A stretch of 11,574 nt of DNA. Origin: Candidatus Harrisonbacteria bacterium. GTDB lineage: Bacteria > Patescibacteriota > Minisyncoccia > UBA6257 > 1-14-0-10-44-23. Location of the stretch: the NCBI GenBank assembly GCA_023244975.1, contig JAHFLG010000031.1:1-11574 (forward strand), in the 5' to 3' direction. The translations under genes were made by a program, and so were the position numbers. The notes under the pieces were generated by a model that was not told where the DNA came from, searched no databases, and saw nothing but the letters and a program-made list of their open reading frames with translations. Positions 1-6,133 of this stretch are shown here, piece after piece; the stretch's first letter is position 1; each line of letters begins with the position of its first letter.

Positions 1-990
1 AATATAAATCCCCGGCTCGACAGTAATAACCGAGTTAACCGGCAGCGGTTTGCTGCTGCCGGCGCTGATAATCGGCAGCTCATGCACCTGCATGCCAAGG
101 CCGTGCCCGGTAGAGTGCAGAAAATGAGCGCTGTAGCCCTGGTCATGGATATACTCGCGGCAGATCATATCAAGCTCTCTACCGGTTACTCCGGCTCGCG
201 CGGCGCTACAGCCAAGCTCTTGGCTCTCTCTGACCGTTTCATATATTGCGCGCAGCTTCGGAGTAATGGTGCCGAGGGCAACGGTTCGTGTAATATCTGA
301 CATATAGCCGTTATAGCTGGCACCAAAATCAAAGGTGATGAGCTCGCCCTTTTTAATTTTTTTGGCTGTTGGTTTAGCATGTGGCCGGGCGCCATTTTTA
401 CCTGAAGCAACAATACTTTCAAACGCCGCCTTGGCCGCTCCACCTTCCTTCATCAGCAGTTCGAGACGGCTCGCCAGCCAGAGCTCGGTCACTCCGGGCT
501 TTACCATCGACAGTAACTTTTTGAACGCGACTATTGAAATGTCGGCTGCTTTTTGCAGATTACGCAGTTCGCCGGCGTCTTTGACAATCCTCAGGCGATG
601 CAGAAGCTCAGGGTCATTTTTGAATACTAGGCGACGGCTGGCGGCTCGGATGGCCTCGACAAATGAGTAGGCCGTGTGAGAACCATCAATCAAAACTAGT
701 CGCACTCGCTCTTTTTCAAATAGCTCCTTGAGCATGGTGGCGAGAGTGAGATTTTGCCGCTTGATCAGCTTGAAGTGCTCGGCCTCCATCTCAGCCTGAG
801 AAAAATATCGGCCGTCAGCAACAATAAAATGCTTTTTCGGCGTTACAACAAGTACCGACTCGGTGCCGGAAAATCCGGAGAGGTAGCGAGTCGCCGGCTG
901 ACCGGACTGTTCGTGGTTGATCAGCAAGAACGCATCAGCTTTTTTGACACGTAGCTCTTGGCGCAACACCTGTAATCGTTTTAAAATCAT
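1..990 (-). CDS. pepP: Xaa-Pro aminopeptidase-like M24 peptidase (3' end outside window)
   Basis: Cytosolic metallopeptidase of the M24B (creatinase/prolidase) fold, expected to release the N-terminal residue from X-Pro peptides using two divalent metals. I translated 330 codons from the ATG at 990 to the window edge without a stop. Residues 1 to about 140 resemble the creatinase N-terminal domain and the rest is the pita-bread catalytic domain. Four of the five metal ligands are visible: D221 in TFDFG, D232 in SDITRT, H296 in STGHGLG and E325 in VEPGIY. The fifth, a Glu near the C-terminus, would lie past the edge. The start overlaps the dedA stop as ATGA, and AAGGAG (minus strand of 1000-1005) sits 9 nt upstream, one of the few clear ribosome binding sites here. 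Last visible gene of the ABC-Nudix-DedA operon. Xaa-Pro aminopeptidase and Xaa-Pro dipeptidase cannot be firmly separated without the C-terminus. Confidence 0.9.
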   Translation of the reverse strand, partial: MILKRLQVLRQELRVKKADAFLLINHEQSGQPATRYLSGFSGTESVLVVTPKKHFIVADGRYFSQAEMEAEHFKLIKRQNLTLATMLKELFEKERVRLVLIDGSHTAYSFVEAIRAASRRLVFKNDPELLHRLRIVKDAGELRNLQKAADISIVAFKKLLSMVKPGVTELWLASRLELLMKEGGAAKAAFESIVASGKNGARPHAKPTAKKIKKGELITFDFGASYNGYMSDITRTVALGTITPKLRAIYETVRESQELGCSAARAGVTGRELDMICREYIHDQGYSAHFLHSTGHGLGMQVHELPIISAGSSKPLPVNSVITVEPGIYI

Positions 991-1589
991 GACTTCAGAC
1001 TCCTTAGATAATGAATAATGCCCGGCAGCACTGAGACGAAAATAATCACTGCGATAATAGGTAACAGATACTTGTCGATATCCGGCATAGCCTGGCCCAG
1101 AAAGTATCCCAGCAGCGTTAGACCTGCACCCCACAACAGCCCCCCAATAACGTTATAGAAGGTAAATACTCCATACTCCATAGTCCCAATGCCGGCCAGG
1201 ATAGGAGCAAAGGTGCGGACGATTGGCATGAACCGAGCAAGCACAATAGTCTTCTTACCATGTTTTTCGTAAAAGGCCTCAGCCGTTTGAAGATGCTTTT
1301 TATGAAACAATAGTGAGTCTTCGCGCTTGAAAATCTTTCGCCCAATTTTCTTGCCAAACACATATCCGACCTGATCGCCAGCAATGGCAGCGACAACGGC
1401 TAGGACAACGAGCAGTACGATATTCAGATATCCCTGCGATGCCAAAAAACCGGCGGTAAAGAGCAGGCTGTCGCCCGGCAGGAAAAATCCGATCAATAAT
1501 CCACTCTCAGCAAAAGCAAATGCGAATATCCCGACATATCCGATCGCCTTAACCAAGGCCGCGATATCGAGATGAAATAATGATTCCAT
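987..1589 (-). CDS. DedA-family membrane protein (VTT/SNARE-associated domain)
   Basis: Integral inner-membrane protein of the DedA family, 200 aa, close to the family's usual length. Members are implicated in lipid carrier (undecaprenyl phosphate) or phospholipid translocation and proton-dependent envelope homeostasis; the substrate cannot be read here. Typical features: an acidic residue in a membrane stretch followed by a PGD turn (E28 and P38-G39-D40), and the R-F-M-P-x-x-R segment (R119 to R125) followed by a glycine-rich APILAGIG reentrant-type region. Hydrophobic segments lie near 12-35, 53-75, 140-165 and 174-193. I chose the ATG at 1589, 1 nt after the Nudix stop; a longer reading from GTG at 1619 would overlap the Nudix gene by 29 nt. 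The stop overlaps the aminopeptidase start (ATGA), so translation is probably coupled. Confidence 0.88.
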   Translation of the reverse strand: MESLFHLDIAALVKAIGYVGIFAFAFAESGLLIGFFLPGDSLLFTAGFLASQGYLNIVLLVVLAVVAAIAGDQVGYVFGKKIGRKIFKREDSLLFHKKHLQTAEAFYEKHGKKTIVLARFMPIVRTFAPILAGIGTMEYGVFTFYNVIGGLLWGAGLTLLGYFLGQAMPDIDKYLLPIIAVIIFVSVLPGIIHYLRSLKS

Positions 1590-1590
1590 G

Positions 1591-2016
1591 CTATGTTTCC
1601 GTGAATCCGTTTTTATCACTTATAAATAACTCAATTTGCTTGGCGTGACCCGGAAAGATATCTTTAGGCAGCGCATCAAAACTAAACCACTGCCACTGAG
1701 TACACCGATCCGGCTCTTTCACCTCAGGCTCGCCCTGAGGATGCTTAGCAACAAAATTAACATGAACATAGTGCGCTGGGGCTCGAGCCGTATCATTAAC
1801 TACGCTATGAAATTCGAAATCCTCCGCCATCATACCGGTCTCTTCCATCAACTCTCGAGCAGCGCAGCCTTTCATGGTCTCTTGCAATTCTAAATGCCCT
1901 CCGGGCAGACCCCAGGTATGATCCATGTACCCGGTTCCAATCCGCGTTCCTAAAAGCAGCTTGCGATCCCGTACCACGAATACGTCAACTCCAACCGGAA
2001 ATGTGGGTCTATTCAT
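1591..2016 (-). CDS. Nudix hydrolase (NUDT15/MTH2-like)
   Basis: 141-aa Nudix hydrolase, which cleaves nucleoside diphosphates linked to another moiety. The complete Nudix box GX5EX7REUXEEXGU runs from G40 to M62 (G40, E46, R54-E55, E58-E59, G61), so the metal-binding catalytic helix is intact. The N-terminal VGVDVFVVRDRKLLLGTR strand and the downstream VVNDT and HYVHVNF segments resemble NUDT15/MutT-type proteins that clean up damaged or non-canonical nucleotides, but substrate prediction in this superfamily is unreliable. The start ATG overlaps the upstream ABC transporter stop by four bases (ATGA), and dedA begins 1 nt after the stop, placing it inside the operon. No Shine-Dalgarno is obvious; reinitiation from the ABC gene is likely. 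Confidence 0.93.
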   Translation of the reverse strand: MNRPTFPVGVDVFVVRDRKLLLGTRIGTGYMDHTWGLPGGHLELQETMKGCAARELMEETGMMAEDFEFHSVVNDTARAPAHYVHVNFVAKHPQGEPEVKEPDRCTQWQWFSFDALPKDIFPGHAKQIELFISDKNGFTET

Positions 2017-3779
2017 GCGCTTGAAAATCCGCCGGCTTGGATGTTCCAGAGCTTTTGGTAAGTCCCGCTGCGAGCCTTAAGCAGCTCGTCGTGTTCACCT
2101 TCTTCAATAATTTTGCCGCCGGAGATGACGACAATGCGATCCATCTGCATGATGGTTGAAAGTCGGTGAGCCACGACAATCGTCGTGCAGCTCTTCATGA
2201 GCGTCTTTAAAGCATCCTGGATAAACATCTCGCTCTCGCTGTCGAGTGACGAGGTTGCTTCGTCCAAAATCAAAATCGGTGCAGCTTTCAAAATCGCACG
2301 AGCAATGGCAACCCGCTGACGCTCACCTCCGGAAAGTTTAATACCGCGCTCACCAACGAGCGATTTATAGCCGAGCGGCATCCGTTCGATAAACTCGTGC
2401 GCGTGCGCCAGCTTGGCCACACTAATAACCTCCTCGTCAGTCGCCTCTGGCTTGGCATAGCGGATATTGTCAGCAATGGTTCGGTGGAACAAAATCGGAT
2501 CCTGCGGCACTAGCGAGATAGCATTACGCAATGAGTCCTGGGTTACCGAAGCGATGTTCTGGCTGTCGATGCTGATACTCCCGCTGTCGATGTCGTGAAA
2601 GCGCAGCAACAGTTTTAAGATCGTTGATTTGCCGCCGCCCGAGGGCCCCACAAGAGCCACGCGCTCGCCCGGCTTGATGGCGAAATTAAAACCGGTAAAT
2701 ATCGGCTGCTTCTTGCGGTGATAGGAAAATGTCACATCTTTAAACTCGATGCCGCCCTTGGACGCACTCAGTAGCGGCGCGGACGGAAGATCCTGAATAC
2801 CGTGCGGCTTACTGAGCATCTCGGTCATTTCGTTAGCGTCGGCAATGGCCTCATAGATGTTGCGAATGTTTTTGCCCGTGCTCCACAACTTGTCGACAAC
2901 GCGCAGATAATATAACTGTAATAGAGCTATATCACCGACATTGAGCAGCCCCTTCTGCCAATAGCGCAAGGCGACGTACATAATGAGCAGCTCGAGACAA
3001 ACCATTGAAACGCCCTGAACTAGTTCGCCAATAGTTCCAAGGTTCCAGGACTTCTGTCGACTGCGAAACTGGCGATCGGTCACCGTATCAAAGCGTTTGT
3101 TCTCGAGTCCATAGCTCGAAAATGCCTTGATGTTGACGTTGTTAGTGATACTGTCGGCAAGCTGGCCGGTGGCATACGTGTCACTCTCAGCTCGCTCGAT
3201 ATCATAGGGCAATTTATACTTCGCAAAGTAATAACAAAAAATGAAAAAAGCTATGGACCAGACGAGGATCATGATGCCAAAGACCGGATACTGCCACAGG
3301 AGTATGGCGATAATGAACACCGTAACGACAATAGACTGACCCAAATCGAATGTGATCTGGTCAGCGATAACTTCAAACGATCGCTCATACCGCTTTACCT
3401 TGGTAACTAGGCTTCCGACAAACTTCGAGGTGAAAAACCCATACGAGTGCTTCTGAAGATACTGATAGCATGTGTTGGTCAGGTCGGCCATGACCTTGGG
3501 CTGAAAGTAGTTGTTTACGAAGTTGGTAACGCGCCACAGCAGCTGCCGGAACATGTTAATAGAAAATATCAAGACGATCAGCCAAAAAGCCGGCGCAAGG
3601 TCATTAATAACCTTGCCCTCAGTAAGCATGTTAATAAGATCACGGTAAATAGTGGTGGTATAGGTCTGGAGGCCGGTCACTAAAATAAGACTGCCCAAAA
3701 TAAAGGCCGCACGACCCCGATACTTCATCGCGTGCTTCCAAAAAATGCTAAGGGTCTTTTTAGTTTGAGATGTATGCAT
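2013..3779 (-). CDS. ABC transporter, fused permease/ATPase half-exporter
   Basis: 588-aa half-transporter of the MsbA/multidrug exporter type, expected to work as a homodimer in the inner membrane. Residues about 20-310 form the type I exporter membrane domain, with hydrophobic segments near 22-45, 62-82, 145-162, 166-186 and 252-272. The nucleotide-binding domain follows from about 343. All ATPase motifs are intact: Walker A GPSGGGKST (378-386), Q-loop Q426, signature LSGGERQ (482-488), Walker B ILILDE ending at E507, D-loop SSLD (510-513) and H-loop H538. The substrate (lipid, drug or peptide) cannot be decided. First gene of the operon, starting 53 nt after the GNAT gene. No close Shine-Dalgarno is seen. 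Its stop overlaps the Nudix start as ATGA. Confidence 0.95.
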   Translation of the reverse strand: MHTSQTKKTLSIFWKHAMKYRGRAAFILGSLILVTGLQTYTTTIYRDLINMLTEGKVINDLAPAFWLIVLIFSINMFRQLLWRVTNFVNNYFQPKVMADLTNTCYQYLQKHSYGFFTSKFVGSLVTKVKRYERSFEVIADQITFDLGQSIVVTVFIIAILLWQYPVFGIMILVWSIAFFIFCYYFAKYKLPYDIERAESDTYATGQLADSITNNVNIKAFSSYGLENKRFDTVTDRQFRSRQKSWNLGTIGELVQGVSMVCLELLIMYVALRYWQKGLLNVGDIALLQLYYLRVVDKLWSTGKNIRNIYEAIADANEMTEMLSKPHGIQDLPSAPLLSASKGGIEFKDVTFSYHRKKQPIFTGFNFAIKPGERVALVGPSGGGKSTILKLLLRFHDIDSGSISIDSQNIASVTQDSLRNAISLVPQDPILFHRTIADNIRYAKPEATDEEVISVAKLAHAHEFIERMPLGYKSLVGERGIKLSGGERQRVAIARAILKAAPILILDEATSSLDSESEMFIQDALKTLMKSCTTIVVAHRLSTIMQMDRIVVISGGKIIEEGEHDELLKARSGTYQKLWNIQAGGFSSA

Positions 3780-3806
3780 AAAAAGACGTCAAAAGCCTAA
3801 AAATGA

Positions 3807-3812
3807 AGTATA
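3807..3812 (-). promoter_or_regulatory. Weak -10-like box before the ABC operon
   Basis: TATACT on the minus strand lies 27 nt before the ABC transporter ATG, in the 53-nt gap after the GNAT gene. The region where a -35 would fall reads TAAAAA, far from consensus. It could be a weak internal promoter, or the operon may be read through from upstream. Confidence 0.3.
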
Positions 3813-3832
3813 TCATGTACGACGGCTACTTT

Positions 3833-4555
3833 TTAGTACGGCAACATCTTTTTTGCAATGACTTCTCCTGTCTCCTTTTTGGTAACTGAAAATCCGGCTT
3901 TTTCCATACCTCGTTGGAGTGCTTGAGCCTCCCCGGGGTTTTCTGGAACTAATACTCCTGTAATAGCCGAACACTGGTTGCCGCGAGCAATACCTTCAGC
4001 CACTTGCAGTAATGCGCTACCCAAGCCTTCGCCTCGCAACTGAGGAATAACATACCGATCGGCAATATATACAACTGAAACTTCTGAACCATCAGCTAAT
4101 ACGGCTTTGAAAAATTTTAAATTGATCCAGCAACCCTTCTCTTCGTCAGTAATACACAATAGATACGCCTTGCTCTTTGATCGATCGACGGTGCGTGCCT
4201 CTATCCCCAGATGTCCTAACTCGGCGTAATTTGCGATAGGTTGTAGCTGCAGTCTTAACGTCTTCTCCGTACTCTTTGACCGCACCGTATATTCGCTTGC
4301 GAGCGCCAACGTGTCATCATACTGGGCGCCATACTGTGCTCCCAGGCAACGGATCTTCTGAAGCAACTGTCGGTATGCGGGCTTTAGTGTTGGATCAACC
4401 TCGAGGATCATTAGCTCTATTTTTTCAGCCAGCTGAGCCAGTTCTGTTTCCGAAGCTGACTCGAGATCAGCACGACCTTCAAGGGCATCCTGAATAGGGA
4501 TTTCTTTTGGCTCTCTGGATGACTCATGTCTTTCAGTGCGTCCAAATTCTGACAT
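3833..4555 (-). CDS. GNAT-family N-acetyltransferase with N-terminal helical extension
   Basis: 240-aa protein whose C-terminal half looks like a GNAT acetyl-CoA-dependent acyltransferase. Motif A (R/Q-x-x-G-x-G) is visible as QLRGEGLG at 172-179, preceded by the strand VVYIADRYVIP and followed by the helix SALLQVAEGIA. The acceptor is unknown. Residues 1-100 are charged and helical (ESASETELAQLAEKIELM, then a YRQLLQKIR segment) with no recognised domain. I chose the ATG at 4555: the frame stays open to an upstream ATG at 4588, but that start would sit inside tRNA-Trp. Only 22 nt separate the tRNA 3' end from this ATG and they hold no Shine-Dalgarno. The message probably arises by processing of a transcript that contains the tRNA. 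Acetyltransferase fold likely, function unknown. Confidence 0.75.
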   Translation of the reverse strand: MSEFGRTERHESSREPKEIPIQDALEGRADLESASETELAQLAEKIELMILEVDPTLKPAYRQLLQKIRCLGAQYGAQYDDTLALASEYTVRSKSTEKTLRLQLQPIANYAELGHLGIEARTVDRSKSKAYLLCITDEEKGCWINLKFFKAVLADGSEVSVVYIADRYVIPQLRGEGLGSALLQVAEGIARGNQCSAITGVLVPENPGEAQALQRGMEKAGFSVTKKETGEVIAKKMLPY

Positions 4556-4577
4556 AAAATTAGAATTTAAATTTTTG

Positions 4578-4648
4578 CGGGCGCGCAAGGAATTGGACCC
4601 TGACTAAATCTTTTGGAGAGATTTGTGCTACCATTACACCACGCGCCC
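4578..4648 (-). tRNA. tRNA-Trp (anticodon CCA)
   Basis: A full cloverleaf can be drawn: acceptor GGGCGCG with CGCGCCC (7 perfect pairs), D-arm GTGT/GCAC closing with a U-G pair, anticodon stem AATCT/AGATT, loop CTCCAAA giving anticodon CCA, and T-stem CAGGG/CCTTG with one G-T pair. The discriminator is G73, as expected for bacterial tRNA-Trp. CCA is not encoded. The T-loop reads TCCAATT, with C where U55 (pseudouridine) is normally invariant. The gene starts 5 nt after the stop of the HTH gene and ends 22 nt before the GNAT start, so it is probably processed from a polycistronic transcript. Confidence 0.93.
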
Positions 4649-4653
4649 TTTAT

Positions 4654-5313
4654 TTACGGTCTTCCTAAGTAAGCCTTTGCTGTTTCATTAAGTTGCCTCG
4701 CCAAATCATTGCTGTGATATCTGATAGCGACACAGCCCGGGTAGTTCTCATGAATCCGCTTACCCGTATTCGGTTTACGGTATGACTTAATGAACTGAGC
4801 CTTATTAATATGCGTCACCTCGGACCAAAAATCAAGCTGTTTTGATTCCGAATGATATGAATGCAGATGCATGCAAACTCTAAACTTTCGCTCATCAAGT
4901 GGGAATGAAGCCCTTAAAAGCTCAAGAAATTTTTTAACGAGAAATGGATCTGAGTTAACAAACATAACCCCAGAACTGGCGCTTTTTGCGCCTTCGCACC
5001 AATACATTGCAGCGCACAACAATTTGTCATAAATTCTTTTGTTCTCAGAGGAAAGGGATTTTATTTCTCTTTGCGCTCCTTCAAAATAACTAAGCTCCTT
5101 CGCCCTAGTTTTTGCGCGATTGCTTTTTGCGGAGTTAAATTGACCCTTACTAATATTCTGCAACAGACGATTTTGCGCCTGAGCCGATAACTCAACATCT
5201 CTCACCCACAAAGAAGCACTACTCTTGGCAACGTTAAGTTCTCTGGCTATTTCTTTAAGTGAGTAGCCTTTCTTCCGCAATATCTTTGCCTTATGCCGCC
5301 CTTGAACATTCAT
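4654..5313 (-). CDS. HTH DNA-binding protein with possible LAGLIDADG-like C-terminal domain
   Basis: 219-aa protein. Residues about 6-42 form a helix-turn-helix of resolvase/Hin type (KILRKKGYSLKEIARELNV, then the recognition-helix-like AKSSASLWVRD). A basic linker covers 50-80. From residue 95, the helix LLCAAMYWCEG (98-108) followed by a beta-like VMFVNSDPFLVKKFL segment, RVCMHLHSYH and FWSEVTHINKAQFIKSY recalls a LAGLIDADG homing-endonuclease core: E107-G108 take the place of the catalytic D-G. The pairing of HTH and LAGLIDADG fold is known in WhiA, but this protein is not WhiA. A transcription regulator or domesticated nuclease is plausible; the assignment is inference from pattern. Start at 5313 is backed by AAGGG 8 nt upstream. 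tRNA-Trp follows its stop by 5 nt. Confidence 0.7.
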   Translation of the reverse strand: MNVQGRHKAKILRKKGYSLKEIARELNVAKSSASLWVRDVELSAQAQNRLLQNISKGQFNSAKSNRAKTRAKELSYFEGAQREIKSLSSENKRIYDKLLCAAMYWCEGAKSASSGVMFVNSDPFLVKKFLELLRASFPLDERKFRVCMHLHSYHSESKQLDFWSEVTHINKAQFIKSYRKPNTGKRIHENYPGCVAIRYHSNDLARQLNETAKAYLGRP

Positions 5314-5338
5314 AAATAAAACCCTTATCTATAGTTAT

Positions 5339-5347
5339 ATAATACCA
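5339..5347 (-). promoter_or_regulatory. Extended -10 promoter candidate for the HTH gene
   Basis: Minus strand reads TGG followed by TATTAT, an extended -10 motif, 25 nt before the HTH gene ATG. There is no convincing -35. It lies just after the rpmG terminator, where a new promoter is needed. The surrounding sequence is very AT-rich, so the exact hexamer is uncertain. Confidence 0.35.
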
Positions 5348-5371
5348 TAAGATATAATAAAAGTTATGCAT

Positions 5372-5399
5372 AAAAATCCCGCCAATCGGCGGGATTTTT
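5372..5399 (-). terminator. Intrinsic terminator after rpmG, symmetric
   Basis: A 12-bp perfect stem, AAAAATCCCGCC with GGCGGGATTTTT, around a 4-nt loop. The core is CCCGCC/GGCGGG and both strands end in a U-run, so it could stop transcription either way. On the minus strand it ends the rpmG transcript and insulates the HTH gene. Between it and the rpmG stop, 5432-5440 and 5459-5466 can form another imperfect GC-rich stem. Confidence 0.87.
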
Positions 5400-5466
5400 A
5401 TGGAATTCTACTTCTTACTCTCCTTATGGGCAGTGTGCCCCTCGGGGGTACTCGGGACGGGCCACT

Positions 5467-5637
5467 CTATTTTTTACCTTCTTTATGGATCGTGTGCTTG
5501 CGGCACTTTGAGCAGAATTTCGAGAGCTCAATCTTGCGTTCCACGAGTTTCTTGTTCTTGCGGGTGTGGTAGTTGGTGCTCTTGCAGACGGCGCACTTCA
5601 ACCGGATCATGTTTTTGCTGAATTTGGAATCTGCCAT
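5467..5637 (-). CDS. rpmG: 50S ribosomal protein L33
   Basis: 56-aa ribosomal protein L33 of the large subunit, located near the E site. It carries two CxxC knuckles, C15-x2-C18 and C42-x2-C45, the zinc-binding (C+) version. IRLKCAVCKSTNYHTRKN, then LELSKFC-type and CRKHTIHKE segments match the family from end to end, and length is normal (about 50-55 aa). The frame is open further upstream to 5859, but that part runs through the tRNA-Thr repeat region and does not resemble protein; the ATG at 5637 gives the family's N-terminus. No Shine-Dalgarno is seen. A near-consensus promoter lies 21-49 nt upstream and a strong terminator downstream, so it is a single-gene transcript. Confidence 0.95.
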   Translation of the reverse strand: MADSKFSKNMIRLKCAVCKSTNYHTRKNKKLVERKIELSKFCSKCRKHTIHKEGKK

Positions 5638-5657
5638 AGATTTAAAACAATGGGGAT

Positions 5658-5686
5658 AGTATACATAATCCCCCATTTTTTTGCAA
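5658..5686 (-). promoter_or_regulatory. rpmG promoter
   Basis: Minus strand: -35 TTGCAA (5681-5686), 17-bp spacer, -10 TATACT (5658-5663). It begins 4 bp from the tRNA-Thr 3'-end repeat and predicts a leader of roughly 15 nt before the L33 ATG at 5637. Confidence 0.75.
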
Positions 5687-5690
5687 CTAC

Positions 5691-5710
5691 TGAGCCGATG
5701 GCCAGAATTG
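5691..5710 (-). repeat. Duplicate of the tRNA-Thr(GGT) 3' end
   Basis: 20 bp identical to 5816-5835, in the same orientation and exactly 125 bp away. The copied stretch covers the second half of the T-loop, the T-stem 3' strand, the acceptor 3' strand, the discriminator and two bases beyond. No 5' half of a tRNA accompanies it. This is the pattern left by integration into a tRNA 3' end, or by partial loss of a tandem tRNA copy. Confidence 0.85.
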
Positions 5711-5806
5711 TTCCCGATTTCTGCGCGAGAACATGAGCGCTTAGAAATCGCAATGCCGCAAAGCGGCCTCCCGTACGAGCCCTTTGCGGCAACTGGGAAC
5801 CAGTTC
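5705..5806. other. Densely structured segment between the tRNA-Thr 3' end and its duplicate
   Basis: No convincing gene. Plus-strand coordinates of possible pairings: 5716-5722 with 5743-5749 (GATTTCT/AGAAATC), continued inside by GCGC 5723-5726 with 5737-5740; TGCCGCAAAG 5754-5763 with CTTTGCGGCA 5782-5791 (10 bp); and an outer stem 5705-5715 with 5795-5806 with one bulge. Alternative small hairpins exist: GCCGC-AAA-GCGGC (5755-5767) and AACTGG-GAA-CCAGTT (5791-5805). The outer stem plus two arms makes a three-way junction on either strand. It could be a palindromic repeat element, a recombination site or a structured RNA. It lacks a U-tract and so is not an ordinary terminator. Confidence 0.6.
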
Positions 5807-5817
5807 ATATTCATTTG

Positions 5818-5890
5818 AGCCGATGGCCAGAATTGAACTGGCGACCTACTCCTTACCATGGAGTTGCTCTACCAGCTGAGCTACATCGGC
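5818..5890 (-). tRNA. tRNA-Thr (anticodon GGT)
   Basis: Complete cloverleaf: acceptor GCCGATG/CATCGGC, D-arm GCTC/GAGC with GG in the loop, anticodon stem ACTCC/GGAGT, loop ATGGTAA giving GGT, five-base variable loop AGGTC, T-arm GCCAG-TTCAATT-CTGGC, discriminator U73. CCA is not encoded. It reads ACC and ACU. Its last 18 bases plus two following bases are duplicated at 5691-5710. It follows tRNA-Thr(TGT) by 66 nt and no clear separate promoter is seen, so the two are probably co-transcribed. Confidence 0.96.
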
Positions 5891-5956
5891 TTCTGGTACT
5901 ACTAAAACGAGACAAAGGTAATTCTATCTGAAAACAAATAAAAGTCTAGTCTTCGG

Positions 5957-6028
5957 AGCCACCTCCCAGATTTGAACTGGGGACCTTCTCTTTACAAAAG
6001 AGTTGCTCTACCACTGAGCTAAGGTGGC
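5957..6028 (-). tRNA. tRNA-Thr (anticodon TGT)
   Basis: Cloverleaf: acceptor GCCACCT/AGGTGGC, D-arm GCTC/GAGC, anticodon loop TTTGTAA giving TGT, variable AGGTC, T-arm CCCAG-TTCAAAT-CTGGG, discriminator U73. CCA is not encoded. The anticodon stem ACTCT/AGAGA has an A27-A43 mismatch at its base; the other four pairs are Watson-Crick. It reads ACA and probably ACG. With the GGT gene downstream it forms a two-gene threonine tRNA pair. Confidence 0.95.
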
Positions 6029-6036
6029 GTTTCTCT

Positions 6037-6065
6037 ATTTAACCCTAAAAAAAGCAAATTGACAA
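6037..6065 (-). promoter_or_regulatory. Promoter for the tRNA-Thr pair
   Basis: Minus strand: -35 TTGTCA (6060-6065), 17-bp spacer, -10 TTAAAT (6037-6042), ending 8 nt before the first base of tRNA-Thr(TGT). Its -35 shares five bases with the -35 of the opposite plus-strand promoter at 6059-6064. Confidence 0.55.
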
Positions 6066-6086
6066 CTATCGGGCTGGTGCTACTCT
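6059..6086 (+). promoter_or_regulatory. Consensus promoter of the plus-strand small-ORF unit
   Basis: Perfect -35 TTGACA (6059-6064), 16-bp spacer, -10 TACTCT (6081-6086) with the extended element TGC just before it. Predicted leader to the small gene at 6134 is about 40 nt. It overlaps the divergent tRNA-Thr promoter. Confidence 0.7.
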
Positions 6087-6115
6087 AAAAGAGGATGGGC
6101 TGGATAGCGCGACTT

Positions 6116-6127
6116 AAAGGAGGTGAT
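6116..6127 (+). promoter_or_regulatory. Near-perfect Shine-Dalgarno sequence
   Basis: AAAGGAGGTGAT is complementary over 12 bases to the usual 3' end of bacterial 16S rRNA (ATCACCTCCTTT). GGAGG ends 10 nt before the ATG at 6134. It fixes that start over the in-frame ATG at 6095 and is by far the strongest ribosome binding site in the window. Confidence 0.9.
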
Positions 6128-6133
6128 AACACC

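Noticed and set aside
82..670. Plus-strand frames across the aminopeptidase region
   Set aside because: They are antisense to a conserved M24 gene with metal ligands and resemble no family.
1590..1619. GTG start of DedA at 1619
   Set aside because: It overlaps the Nudix gene by 29 nt; the ATG at 1589 directly follows the Nudix stop and gives the usual family N-terminus.
4556..4588. Longer GNAT start at 4588
   Set aside because: It would begin inside tRNA-Trp; the ATG at 4555 avoids this.
5705..5806. Integron attC site
   Set aside because: I could not find the paired RYYYAAC and GTTRRRY core sites in the right places.
5638..5859. Upstream in-frame extension of L33 to 130 aa
   Set aside because: It translates the structured segment, the tRNA-Thr repeat and part of tRNA-Thr itself. 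The L33 family starts at the ATG at 5637, where a promoter also fits.
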